Below the pieces are notes generated by a model, which saw nothing but the letters and a program-made list of their open reading frames with translations, did not search any database and was not told the origin of the DNA. From positions 5,866,701-5,930,700 of the forward strand of contig OW285195.1 in assembly GCA_935421135.1 (NCBI GenBank): a stretch of 64,000 nt of DNA, written 5' to 3'. The translations under genes were made by a program, and so were the position numbers. The stretch comes from Bugulina stolonifera (Eukaryota > Bryozoa > Gymnolaemata > Cheilostomatida > Bugulidae). This document shows, piece by piece, positions 12,274 to 25,312 of this stretch; the stretch's first letter is position 1; every line of letters starts with the position of its first letter.

Positions 12274-15200
12274 TCTCCTAGAAGGATTTCATCTCATGCA
12301 TTGTAATGAGAAGTTATCCTCTCTCTTCACACTTCAAATAGGTGAAGAGAAAGGACAACTCCATGCTATAACCTTCACCTTTGATTGCTTATGATTGTAA
12401 TGATGGTAATTATGTAAACATTATAGATTTACTATAATAATAATGACTATGTACATTTCTGCTTAGAAAACAGACATATACACATACTACATGTATAATG
12501 TACAGTTAGGTCAGACTGTATATGAATGCACAACATGTGAGACTTCTCAGAGTGGGACGTATACTTCTACGTTATGTACGTAGTTTACATTACAAGTCTA
12601 GCCTGTCACAGCTGTTTTTGTGAAGGGCTGGTGTCAGGTAACCAATTATACCATGACTTAGTATTTAAGCTCCACCCAAACATGTGATGCTCATCATGTA
12701 CATCGTACTTTGACTGTATAACTATCAGAGTAGAGATCTAATTAGCAACTTAAAAGGTACAGCTAGCTATATCTCTATCTCTAGCTACAGTATTTCTTGC
12801 AATCATATTCATGAGGCTTAATATACATGTAATTCCTTCTTATTTTTTAGACATATACTTTGTAGTATGCATAAATTAGATGTATTTTGTAACATTTTTC
12901 ATTTCCTATAAAGTCAATCATAATAATATTATATTCATAGTCAAATTATAGGCATGTAATTATTTTTTTATTACATTATTATTACTAGGGCTGTAGTATG
13001 TTCTGTTGAATCTAATTGTAATAATCATAGTAATAAAATAATATACTAGTGGAATAAAGTGGTGTGAAATTTATTACTGCTGACAAGTAAAGTTGTCTTT
13101 TTTTTCATAGAGAGAGGGCAACTTCATAATGTGTACAAACTGCACATGTACATGTACTAATACAAGTACATTTATTTAAACTTGTTACTATGGTGTACCT
13201 GGGTATCATTATTTCCTCTGTTTTAATACTTTAATTGCTTTAGAGCTCAATAATATATTATAAATACAGAATATATGCACGATGACTATATACCTGTTTG
13301 TACATTGTACATGTACATGTGTATATGTACAACTGTACTTAAATTTGCATAATATAATATAATAAAATTGATATCAAAGTCAAATGTGCATTACTGGTGT
13401 ACAACTCTATATACAAACTAAATTGCTGCATTGGTTCTAATTGGACAAGAATGCAAAATAGTTTAACATAAAGAGAGGACAATTCCACAGCTATCAAGTT
13501 AAAGGTAGATAGAACCATCAGAGCAAAAATAAGAGTAATACCTCTCCTAACTTTAGTAAGGGAAGGGTGTGTGGTAAAAATAATGGCAGTAATGAAGTTT
13601 ATAACAATTATTTTTTATAGAATGGAGAACATAATTATTATTGTCTACAGTGTTGTTGTGATTGTGCCCTAAATGACTCAGTTTGTGCACAACCCACCCG
13701 AGACTAATGAGCAATGCAGTATGCGGCTACCTAGTCTTTAGTAGCTTTCGCATGTCTCAACAGCTACAAGCGTGTTGTTATTCAGCACAACTCCAGAAAT
13801 GCAAGTAAACAATGTAAGTGTATTAAATGATCCTCACTACTTGAATTCACAATAAAATCTGGCCTCTTTTATAGATAACAAAGAACAACCAGCTACTTCC
13901 CACGGACTCAAGGAATGGACGAACCATACCAAGAGTGGTCATTTATTATATAATTTTCTGTACATAAGACATACTGCAATTCCTTTAGATAATATAATAA
14001 AGACGTTACCAGTATAAAACAGTCTTATGATACAGAATAATTAAAAATCGTTATAGTCAAGACTTACCTTTCTAAATTTATAGCACAAATAATGCGACGG
14101 CCTTAAGAGTCGTCGAGGCATGAACGGATCGGGGGTCGTTCATTACAGCATTATGCAGTAGAATATGAAACCGAGAACCGGTACAAGACAACCTGGGGCA
14201 GGTGCCCAGAGTGGCCGGTACTTTTGTTAGTGTAGCCCAAAGGAGTTGACCGTTTAAAGTTCATATATACATATTGTATTACTAGGAGGGTTCATACTGT
14301 CATATGCACGTAAGTTTGGCACCAAGCTATAGTTCATCAACAAACAAGGCCCCTATAGATACTAAACCACAATCATGTAAGAAGCATGTATTTGGAAGGT
14401 TAGCTGCAGTACAAGACACTCTTGTTCATATAACTATGTGCTTTACCTGGCTTTACCTGCTCACAACAACTTACTTGCGGTAATTGCTGATCATAATTGC
14501 GAAATCCATTGAATTGAATTGAAAGCTTTAATTATTAAACTGCTCTGGATCCATAATTATGGCTTACCAAGGCTATTTTGTATTGACTACGGAGTTGTGC
14601 TCTCTCCAATAGCTGTAACCGATAATTGAAATTCCAGGAAACATTTCCCTTTCAACACAAGTTGTCTCCTCGCGGAATAGTTTTTCTAAATGATTTCGAT
14701 AAGTGTGCTAGATCTATAATTACGTTAGTCCTATTTGCTCGGGGACGTCATAGACCATCCAACTAATCTTCACTATGTTCTTTCATGTTCACAAGCTACT
14801 ATTTACGGACATGCCTTCAGACCGCTCAATATTATGCGGTTTTTATCCGATGGTTTAGAGCTCAGTAACCAGATTAGCATAGCGTTTCTATGAACTTCGA
14901 AAACAGCACTACATGTTTATGTTGGTGTTGTGCACTGTATGCAAACTAAATTCAATATTACTTTTTGTTAGTTAAAAGCGATTAACAAAGTTTGCTGTTG
15001 TCTTACCGGCTATTTTGCAAGATTGATTGATGATATACACTTGCAGGGATTTTAAAAAGGTGAAACATTTAAAGCTGGGTGATGAGTTCAACAGACTGAG
15101 ACTCAACTGAAACTTGAGTGGATGAGACTTGAGATGAGGTGACACTCATACTGATTCTTGCCCTCTCTTTTCCCGACTGTGACTCAGACTGACTTATTTG

Positions 15201-15640
15201 CTTTTGTGACATTTATCGTGAACTTACTTGACTGAATTATGGTCAATCTGAATATCAATCTGCCTAAGAAAGTTTATGGAGATATCAATGTCATGTGATG
15301 TCAGACTCAGACCAGACCAAATACACAAATGACGTTAATGAAATGAATATCAATTAATGATAAATATTCATTATTTAATATAAATATTTATTTATGTACA
15401 TAGATAATTATTATAAATACTAATTTCTATTGAAAATTTATGTTATTGTAATATAATTTTGGAGACGACTGATAGCCATCATTACTGATTAATTATAATT
15501 TTGAGATGGTTGAATGATTATGATAGGATTGCATTAAAAAATACAAATGCATCGGCCTACAACATTTATTATGATTATTAATTATAACAAATATTATCTT
15601 CTGTCCAGTCTTGACAGACTTTTAAGTCTTCTAACACAAA
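12274..15640. other. 3' flank of ABCG copy 1 and AT-rich intergenic DNA
   Basis: The first ~100 bases match the 3' flank of copy 2 (reverse strand, just below 47307), including a shared block ending in a TTATCCTCTCTCTTC-like run, so they are likely 3' UTR. An AATAAA word occurs near 13053, but the poly(A) site is not certain. The rest holds no recognisable gene. The stretch around 14090-14240 is richer in G and C but has no open frame with a known domain. Confidence 0.45.
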
Positions 15641-15667
15641 CGCGATCATAATTGCAAATCACCAATC

Positions 15668-15716
15668 AGATAATAATAATAATAATAATGATAAATCAGT
15701 ATAATAATAATAAATT
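15668..15716. repeat. (ATA)n microsatellite, interrupted
   Basis: Runs of ATA/ATAATA separated by a short ATGATAAATCAGT interruption. A plain simple repeat in the gene-poor region. Confidence 0.7.
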
Positions 15717-18700
15717 ATTAGGCCTACTTCGTTTACTACTTAGACCTACAAGTGCCTTATTTTCTACATGTATACTTAAAGGGGTTGACGCTGTAGTTAG
15801 ATTGCTATATGGTTTAGAAATGCATACTTCAAGATCATCAACTTTAGTGTGACACCTGGCTACATCTATTATTCAGACTGCAGATCAGATTCCCCCGAAG
15901 TAGGTTTGGGAAATTTCTGGATGTTTATTCTATGAAAAAAATAGCTGTGATTTGACTTGTGCTCTTCCGTGTGATTGAAATAAAATGATTGAGTCAGGCC
16001 TGTGCTGGTGCAGTGCGAGATCATATAGGACAGACATTTATTGTTGCCATTAATAGTTGCAATGGCACCCAAAGTAACGTGGAGTGAATAGGTTACAGAA
16101 ATTAGGTTGAAGCTAGAGCAAACTGTGAGAAACAATTTTTTAAAAAATACTTTCTGCTATGGAACTTTACAACGGACAAGCAGTATCGCCTCATGGTGTT
16201 AGTGCTGCATGTGATACTCTTATAGACTATACTTGCTCCTGGGTTCTCAATTCATAGTGATGAATAGCAGAGAATGCTTCAAGGACTCTTCATTCTGACC
16301 ACAATATTCTCCATACATTATGGCATTCAGTGAATTTTCTTGAGGATTAGGACCTATTTGTTTATGGTCTATGAAATAGCCTACTAATAGTTTGTTTCAA
16401 AACTTATCGTGTAGGAATAAACGTTTGTAATTGAGCAGTGAGTGAATAACCAGCAAACTATCTAGAGTGTATCCTTAGTCTATTGCACTTTTTCTCCCCC
16501 TCACCCCTGTTTACTTGATGAGAGATGTGATACTCATAAACTTGCCTAACAACAAGGTGAAAAGGTGACTAACCTCCAAAATTCAACAAAATAGACACTT
16601 GAATACATTAACCTAGTAGATTTATATTGTGCAAACCGAGCTAATCCCAGCAATAATATTTTTGCCAGTTATACCTCATGTTTATTGATACGGTAAATAG
16701 TGTAATGGACCTAATAGATAATATGAATCCCATGCCAGCAATAAATCTTTCTACTATACTAATAATTAGGCCAATACTAATAATTTTAATTAATCTTGTT
16801 GCAAAATTAGAACCAATGTAATATAAATTTCTCAGAATTAGAAAGACATGTGACTAGCCTAGAGTTAAGTGGTAATTGATATGCCTGTATATCCAATCTT
16901 GACTTTGACCACATGAGAATGGTAACCAACTTTAAACACCATACATGTATTTTATGGTCTGAGCCACTGCTCTGTGAATAATTAATCTGCAAATAATGTT
17001 ATAGCCTTAGCATCATATGTACGAGTTTGACCCATAGGTAAACGAAAATAAAAGTGTTATTAATTATTCCTTTTCACCGTACCTTATAATTTAGTTGGTA
17101 GCAGGAGGTTTGCTGATGTGTTAGAATATATTATGTTATATAACTATCGGAGAATGTCATTGGGTAGATTGTTTGTCGACTGGTTTGATTGGTTAGCTGG
17201 TAGTGTTGAACCTGAATACTATATTAGGCCTATTAGTCTTCATGTAGCATAGAGGTGATCATGTGTCTGATGGTAGAATGCACTAGGCTATTTCTCTGAG
17301 AATTGAGTTGGTCTGTTGGAAGTTAATAATTGGTTGGTAAGTGTAAGGTGTTTGATCTAGGCTTTTATGCTGTTGCCTCTATTCAATATAGTGTATATCT
17401 GTTTTCATTTACTGTGGTCTCGATTTCATATATTATATAAACATACTTTCTCCTCATTACTGTTGCCTAGCTTAGCCTGCTACATCGCTTTCTTATCACA
17501 ATAGCTTTTACCCGCCAAGGAAAGTTAATCGATTGATAGCGTAGTCGCAATTGGTGTTTTCTGATAATATTTTTGCTGGAATTCAAGCTTCTTTTTTTTA
17601 ATGTGGGGATAGTTTCATGTCCTTCTAATACAAGTATTTCCACATAGCCTATATTATATGCTATACTATGTAGATAGTTTAATTCTGTATTTAAAAAACG
17701 TATCAACCGGAAAACTGCTGATCTACGAAACAAATGAACATGTAGATTTATTTCTCCTGGATCGGTACAGCTAGTATAATATACCCACTATGTAGTCTGC
17801 TCATATGTATAATTTCGAGATTTCTTCACTGTACTTTATAGTATTATACGAGTAGGCCTATGTGTGAATTCAATCAATCAGCATTGAACTGGCCAAAGGG
17901 GTAATTATGTAATTTAACACGCAGCGTTTAGGTATAGCTATACAATTAAATTGAATATAAAATATTTCCAAGTATATTAAATGTAGGTTATTACTTCAAG
18001 TACTACAACATTAAAATGAAATTTAGTTTCAGAATTTAATACAAAAGTCAATGGTGAGGATCACAAATACTTCCCTCAAAACTAGACATAGTGGATTGCA
18101 ACCAAAAATGGCAAATGTCTTGTAAAATGCAAACAACTCAACTGCTCAATGCTCCCTATTCTCAATAAGATCTTAGTCAATCCTAAAATACATCTATGGT
18201 AATTGGGCTCATTTGCTATGAGGTGACTCTACTAAAATCCTGCATTCACATCGATAGTAAAATCGCAGTAGGCCTAGGCTGAAGATTGTCAAATGCAAAG
18301 TTATTCAAATGTGATTAATTACTTTTTTCAATCAAGTTCTTACCAACATCAGAGTGGGTTTTGCTACAAATCATTAGCATGAGCCTCAAACTGGTTGATT
18401 AGTATGCCTGGAGTGTCTATAATAACTGCACTGTTTATTTTCTAATTAATAAGTATATACTTGATGTTTCAGAGTAAGAAATTAATTATAGGAAGGTGTA
18501 GTTTCGGTATTAAATCATTCATCACTTTGTTAGTTTTCAGTTACTGTGCTCTCATAGCCTAGCATACATGTTAGAAAATGCTGTTTGACATGAAGAAGTG
18601 TGTCAAATTAAGCTTTTTGCATCATCATTTTGATGAAGTTGCTGAAATTTCATTTTAGGTTATTTCATATTTTTTGCAAATCCTGATGTTTCTGTGTACA

Positions 18701-21700
18701 ATAGGCATCCAAACTCCCACTTCTCAACTACCGCTATTGAAATTATAGTCAAGTAAAATATTATTATAGACGTAGGCCTATTTTTCATGCATTATCATGA
18801 AACACACAACGTAAAACGAAGCGGTAATACAAAATTTGTGTTGGCATTTACATGTGCAGACTTGTTTTATATTATGTATTCTACTTGCATCAAACTTAGG
18901 CTTTTACCAAGCCAGCACAGTTTTTGAAGTCAAAGAAGGCACGTGGAGAAATTTTCAACAATAAATCTAATTTATTGACAATTATAATAAATGTTTTTGA
19001 GATGTTTGTACTCTGACATCCTTGCATATTTCTATTCAACATAATTAATATAGGGGTGATTTTCAGGAAGTTAATTACCCATGAATTATTGTCAGTTTCT
19101 GTATTGCAAATTATTTACAAAATTACTTTTTACAGATGGCTGAGCAGCAACTAACTCATTCTACCCTCTACCCTAAAGTCAATGTTACGGCTGCTATCTG
19201 CTTTACTTTTCAATATTATCACTAAAACCTACACTTTATTATTACACAATATTCTATAATTCACACATTCATGTTGCATCACATTTGACTATTACAGTGA
19301 GCTATCTCTAAGAGCGCTCAATATACATACATAGGTTACATCTAATATCACATTGATCTTGTGCCTGCACCAATGTTGAAAATTTGTTTAGGCCTTCTTC
19401 AGCGAATATATTTTTTGTCTCAAATGATATTTCTGTCAAGTTGATTAATGAATGACTGCTCAGGGTAATTTTATAAATTATTATCACCTTTCTACATGTT
19501 CATTTACATTAATACAACATGTGGGTCAACATTATCTCCTATTTGGTTTGTATTCCAACCGCACCTGTGGTGGTCTAGTCGTCAACCATCTTTCTCGTCA
19601 ATTGAATCACTCCAGATTATCTGATTTCATCAGCGTTTCTAGACCTACCTCCGGAATTTTTTGCTGTTTTGTACTTGGAAATTATAGTTGGTTAAATTTT
19701 TAGTTGGTACAAGTCTCTCTTGTGGCTATCATAAAAATCACTAAAAGCCACAGCGTAATATCAGTGCTTTCTACCACCATTTAACAATTTCTCTTTGCTC
19801 ATTGCATAAAGTAATCTGCCAAACTCTAATTTGAGTTGAGAATTGTAAATTATTTAGTAAGTACAAACATAATGATAAATTGCATGAAATCATGATATAG
19901 GCTATACACCAATGAAGATGATTGTAATCTTCAAACCTGCATTAAAAGAGTTATCCTCTCTGATGAGTTTTTTGCTGCATTTCGTTTTAGATAACAGATT
20001 TTATCAAGTCCAGCGGATTGGTTATAATATTATATAATGCGTTGTAAATATGGTTTGATTTCACAATCTTGTAGCCAGGACAGTTCTAGCTCTGTCAATA
20101 TTTTTTAGTGTATAATTTTACTACAGTGTATAGGCCTACTAATAAATGTTAGTACTCCGTAATAATTTAAATCTAATGGTATAATTGTAGGGCATAGTGT
20201 TAGTAGTTAACCCATTGTTATGCAAAATTTCGTTATAAATCACCAAATAAGTTTAGTTTCTCCTATTTCTTTGATATAATGAAATATAATATACATGTAA
20301 TAATGATATTTAGTATGTTCTCATCCCATGCAGTAATCATCATGTTTACAGCATTTACTTTCTAATAGGCGTTTTATATTTATATTTTGGACATGATGGA
20401 CATACTTGAATCAAATTTCATTTTGATAAATTTTTCTAACACCCATCAAGTTATTATGAGATGATCATATAAAAATTTCTATGGCAAGGTATCATTTTTC
20501 TGTTATTTGTAAATGTCGATTCTGTCAGGATCACAAATCATTAAAATGAATTGCTGTGTTGAAATTAGAATTACCTTTTGAACTGAAATTATAGTTTGAT
20601 AGATAATATCTTTGACACTTAGAACTATGCTCTGACATTTAGTCAGGGCTTATAGCTGTAATAAATACAGGTAATTTATGTGCAACTCTGCATACAGTGT
20701 GTTTCTACTTACAAGAGCTAGATAACAAGTAAGTTGTAGCTGCAGTATCGTTTGCAAACTAGCAAACAACTTGCTGAAACTCACTGTGCGCTAGAGTTGT
20801 CTACTCAGTAACATGAGTAAGCTCAAATTGAGCATTATAAACCGTAGAAAACTACAATTTTATATTAGCTTAAATTTCCAATTTAATCCAACCTATGGGT
20901 TATTATTACAATCATAGAGACATAATTATGCTGTGAAATGTAGTTTTTTTTCTGGAGTACCTTGGAAGTAAAATATTATTTACATTCATCTCTATTGCTT
21001 AGCTGGTATTGCCCACAGCCGTAGTTTCTACAGTTTAAATAATTATAAGAATAGTATGCTTATATTTTATTATTGTAGTTAGGATTTACACTTACCTGCC
21101 CCTGCTGGACTGCAATAGAGCTATTTTGATTAATACTAGACACATGTAGCTGTAGTTTGTAACGAAGCTGACAAAGAAGCTGGGTGAAGGAGGTGCTTGT
21201 ATTGTTATAGTATTTGGCAGTGAGGGTGTGACTATGCCACCTGGATATACTACAGCACTTCTACATGCCTGCAATTGTCATACCAGGGTGATAATTTTGA
21301 TTTCATTTAAATATTTAATTTAATTAATTTACAGAATTATGAATGCAAAATTTATGTAAATTATAAATCACTTTTAAGGTATTTGAAGAATAGAATGACT
21401 CTAGCATTATCACTTCCATATCATACAGTCCTTTGTTTCTGTCTCAACAGTCATATGGTCATGAGGTTTCAATTTTCCTTTTCATCTCGGTCCTCAGTTT
21501 TAGCCAGAAAAAACTCTTACTGCTTTACTTGTCGCCAGTGTTGCTTCATGATCAAATTAAATTTCAGCCATCCTCAAGTATGCTCGGACAGCATGAAATG
21601 ACAGAAATATTAGGGATTTGAATTTTTATTTACCATTTTGTTATTTATTGGAGAGTTATATTGGTGGTTAGACTGTTCCCCTGGTGTTCTTCAACTGAAC

Positions 21701-24228
21701 AAACCCAGGTTGTTTTATTCGGCAGCAAGAAAATATAATATGTTGAACTTGTCCCAATTTCGGAAATTAAATCCAATCGGATCCGAAATAAATTAAATTA
21801 TATTTGAACAGTTTCATTTTATTGTTTTTTTGTGTAGTCGCAACTTGTGAAATTTAACGAACTTTGGGTTTACGCTAACCTAAATAATAGAAATACAAAA
21901 ATTCATACAAATTGAACATTTCTTTGGGATCTTTCTTCTGCACTCACTTGTGTAAAATCAGAGGAATTTCAACCCCACTTACCCTGTGACCCATCAATCA
22001 TTTGCTCCTGTCATTTTGAGCCCTTTGACTGGTGGTTGTCAATGTTTTATGCCTTCTTCCTCCAAAGATGTGCCGATTATTTTAATCATTATGTTGTCCT
22101 GCAGAAGAACAATTCAACATAATATTTCGCTTTTTATTTATTTCCCAAGTTTTTACCGATCCACAAAGGTTATGAGAGCTTATCAGTTGAGGTTCCACAA
22201 AGCTGTCTGAATATATTTCAGATTTAATGGTACGAGATTTTAGATTTAACTGTCCTGTGATGTAGTAAATAGTGCACTCTTTCTGCATATTATTTGATTG
22301 GAGTTGTATCCTCGACAGCTGCAGAAGCTGGGTTCTATGCAGTGATTATAACTTGAACTTGGAATCTCAGATCTACTGATTATCATGTTGAGCGTGGCAT
22401 CACCTATAGTTAATAAGAAAAAGATGAGTGTGAAGATGCAATATAAAAATTGAGGGCGTAGATTCATATGCAGTTACCATCATCTTTGCATCATCTTTGC
22501 GCACTGTCCATTTAATATAATAAGTACATGTATGTTATTATAACCTTTCATATAAACCTATGCCATCTCTGTCTACTGTCTGTTTCCCGGTTCCCACAAA
22601 TAACAAGATTTCAAATTTTCCCAAATAAATAGTTCAACACGCTGCTGATGTGCTTTACCTTAGAAAGCAGGCTACTAACTTGCTATTTGATATAATTCAC
22701 CTTCTTTGGCAGAAGTAGGGAGTTACCTTAATCAGTTCGTATAGAGTTTGCTTTACTTAATTTTCGTGAGGATTTATAGCCTAAGACTACAGTGTGTTAT
22801 ATTTTGTTTTATATTAATGTAGGAGTTCCCTATTTGTGTTAATCAGGCTAGCGTAATGTGCACTGTGCATATTGATATCTGTGTACTAGTTTGAAATAGT
22901 GTATAGAATTTATATTATGGTGATCTTAATCTGATCTATTTGAATTCTTCTTGGTGTATTTTGCTGATTAAGTTGGCAACTTTCCAAACATCACATGTCC
23001 AAGAAATCATCTATCTGTGACATCTTTTAAGTTGTCATTAGTAAAATGTACAAATAGTAGGCAGGCATTTCAAAACTTGTGGAAGCTGGTTTTAAGAATA
23101 ATATTAAAATTAAAAATGCTGTATAGCTATTATAATTACCCTTTCAATTCTGAGCTAAAGTCAAATATTATTCAGTACTAGGTAATATGATTATAGGCCT
23201 AATAAAGTACATGTTGTTTTTTGTAATGTACTGGTGCAGCTCTAGTACTTACATTGTAGTACTAATAATAATATTGGTTAAGTGGTGCAGCCCTATTATA
23301 AGTTAATAGCTGCTTGTGCTGCTCTGTTGAAGATGGATTGACGTCATTAGTTATTGAAGAAGTAGTTAAGATTGGTGTCAGTATTGAAGTGTTAGTGTAC
23401 TTGGTATGTGCTAATGTAACACTAGTTTAGAGCACTTGAAGAAACCTGTCAGGGGCACCTTGCAGTAGGGTTTCAGGTAAGTGTTCCTGATATCTGCATG
23501 ACTTGTTGCAAATAGCTTTTATTGAGAGATCATGATGTTTCTATAGTTTGGATTCTCCATTTGTAAGGTTATATTGATATGAATTTAGAGAAATCGTGAG
23601 CGTTAAGCCAAGCAGGATAAAATGATTATTCCTGCAGTAGGCTAGTGGAGTTAGTTTGGGAATATAGCGCTAATAATGTAGAAGTTTCCTGATTTTGTTC
23701 GTAATCTGTTAGTTGGTATCCAGTATTATGGAAGGTATTTTAGTTTAGTTTAGTAGTTATATTGTAATTTATTAGTAGTAAAATATTTCTCTTTCGAACT
23801 CTACTTGAATGAGTTATTATTATGTATTTATTTGCTGATCAAATGATAATTCGCTGCTAATACTTCTAATGCCTTGGCAAATAAATTTTTTGAAATGAAA
23901 TTTAATCCATTAGTGCTCTGCATCCAGCAGAATATCCTAATAGGCTAATATAGTATGAGATACATATGCTGTGACAGCTATAAGGGGTGAAGTTGACCAA
24001 ATGGGCTCAAGCTTAGATGTCATATCAAGTTTACAATACTTTAAATTGACAAATGGGCATATTTTAAGTAGCCTATATAGATACTATTGTTCTACTGATT
24101 AAATGTAACAATAAAATTTGACTGCTAGTTTTTTATTTCATTTCTGACAAATTTGTATCTGATGCTATTGTTTGCACAGCTATGCCTATGTGTATTATAT
24201 TATGTGATTGAGGGAATGTGAGATTGTT
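15717..24228. other. Gene-poor AT-rich DNA
   Basis: I see no multi-exon coding signal, RNA gene or long open frame. Scattered palindromic words TACATGTA and TAGGCCTA are frequent. A possible degenerate tRNA-derived unit lies near 19563-19640. A donor-like CAGGTAAGTG occurs near 23475, but no coding exon can be tied to it. Confidence 0.45.
19563..19640 (+). repeat. Possible degenerate tRNA-derived SINE head
   Basis: A GTGGTCTAGTCGTCAACCATC-type box A-like stretch is followed about 45 bases later by a worn box B-like stretch (CAATTGAATCACTCC). The spacing fits a tRNA-derived Pol III promoter, but both boxes are imperfect and no tail was defined. Confidence 0.25.
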
Positions 24229-24229
24229 T

Positions 24230-24480
24230 GAAAAAGACAGTTCGAAACAGGACGTTTCGAAAGTGGACAGTTCAACACCGGACAGTTCGAAACGCCAAAC
24301 CCCAAGCCCCAACTACCAGACTTCAGCTAATTTTTATTTTTAATGATATTTTTTTATTTAAATATTTGAGTTGATGAATTAAAATTAATTATTTGCAAGT
24401 TGTGTTCTTCTAAATGTAATCTACACAGTTTTGAACTGTGCGGTTGTGAAACGTCCTGTTTCGAAATGTCCCTTTACCGT
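24230..24480. mobile_element. MITE-like inverted-repeat element, copy A
   Basis: The 18-base word TTCGAAACAGGACGTTTC at 24241-24258 is repeated exactly in inverted orientation at 24448-24465. Between the arms is a block (CCAAACCCCAAGCCCCAACTA, then an AT-rich run, then TTCTTCTAAATGTAATCTAC) that recurs at 34431-34650 in the same order and orientation. Two copies with terminal inverted repeats and no coding capacity indicate a small non-autonomous DNA element family. Confidence 0.7.
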
Positions 24481-24625
24481 GATTGAGGTGGTACTTATAG
24501 CAGTAGTATGAATTAAGGGTACAGAAGGGTACATACGGTACATGTACGTGTAGATGTGTACTAGAATTTAGGCATTACCCTAAAATTTCAGGTGAAGTGT
24601 ATGCATGTAGTTTGCTCCAATACAC

Positions 24626-24674
24626 TAGCAGTAGCAGCAGTAGTAGTAGTAGTAGTTGTAGTAGTAGTAGTAGT
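24626..24674. repeat. (TAG)n microsatellite
   Basis: AGCAGTAGCAGC followed by repeated TAG with one TTG variant. Confidence 0.85.
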
Positions 24675-25144
24675 CATATCATTATTTTAGATTAATATTT
24701 TATAATTATTTGTTTTATGATTAGGCCTACAGCAGTTTCTATGAAATTGCTTCTTGTTCAACTGGATGTATGAAATGGATGTTTCCTATAGCTAGTAACA
24801 GGTGTGAATCACAGGGATAATATTATTGTTTTCTTAATTTTTAGTTTTATTATTATTACAGGCTACATTGGTCATCAGTGTCATCTGGTACCCAATATAA
24901 TTATTACTTGTTACATAATAATTTTATGGCTATATCTTTATCTAACCCTACTTTATACACATACACATCACACATGGAAATTATGTTATTTATTGTGTAC
25001 ATAAGGCCTGATAAGAAATTCTTTAAATTATCTGTTTGGCTAATCCCCACTGCAACGTAAACTGCCTGTGTGATGGGAATTTTATAAACTCTTGATTATG
25101 ATGATAGTGTGGTATACAAGTATCTGTATCTAAGACTGCAGGGG

Positions 25145-25312
25145 GGTGAGAGCAGTGCCATCTGGTGGAGGGGCTCACCCTGGTAGGCCAAATCAGCGCC
25201 ATGGCTCTGGGCCAAATGATCCACTGAGAGGTGAGAGCAGTGCCATCTGATGGAGGGGCTCACCCTGGTAGGCCAAATCAGAGCCATGGCTCTGGGCCAA
25301 ATGATCCACTGA
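25145..25312. repeat. 85-bp tandem duplication, two units
   Basis: A unit beginning GGTGAGAGCAGTGCCATCTG at 25145 is repeated at 25230 with only a few substitutions, such as GGTGG/GATGG and AGCGCC/AGAGCC. The units are richer in G and C than the surroundings. An 86-codon open frame runs through them on the minus strand, but its repetition simply follows the DNA repeat. No function assigned. Confidence 0.85.
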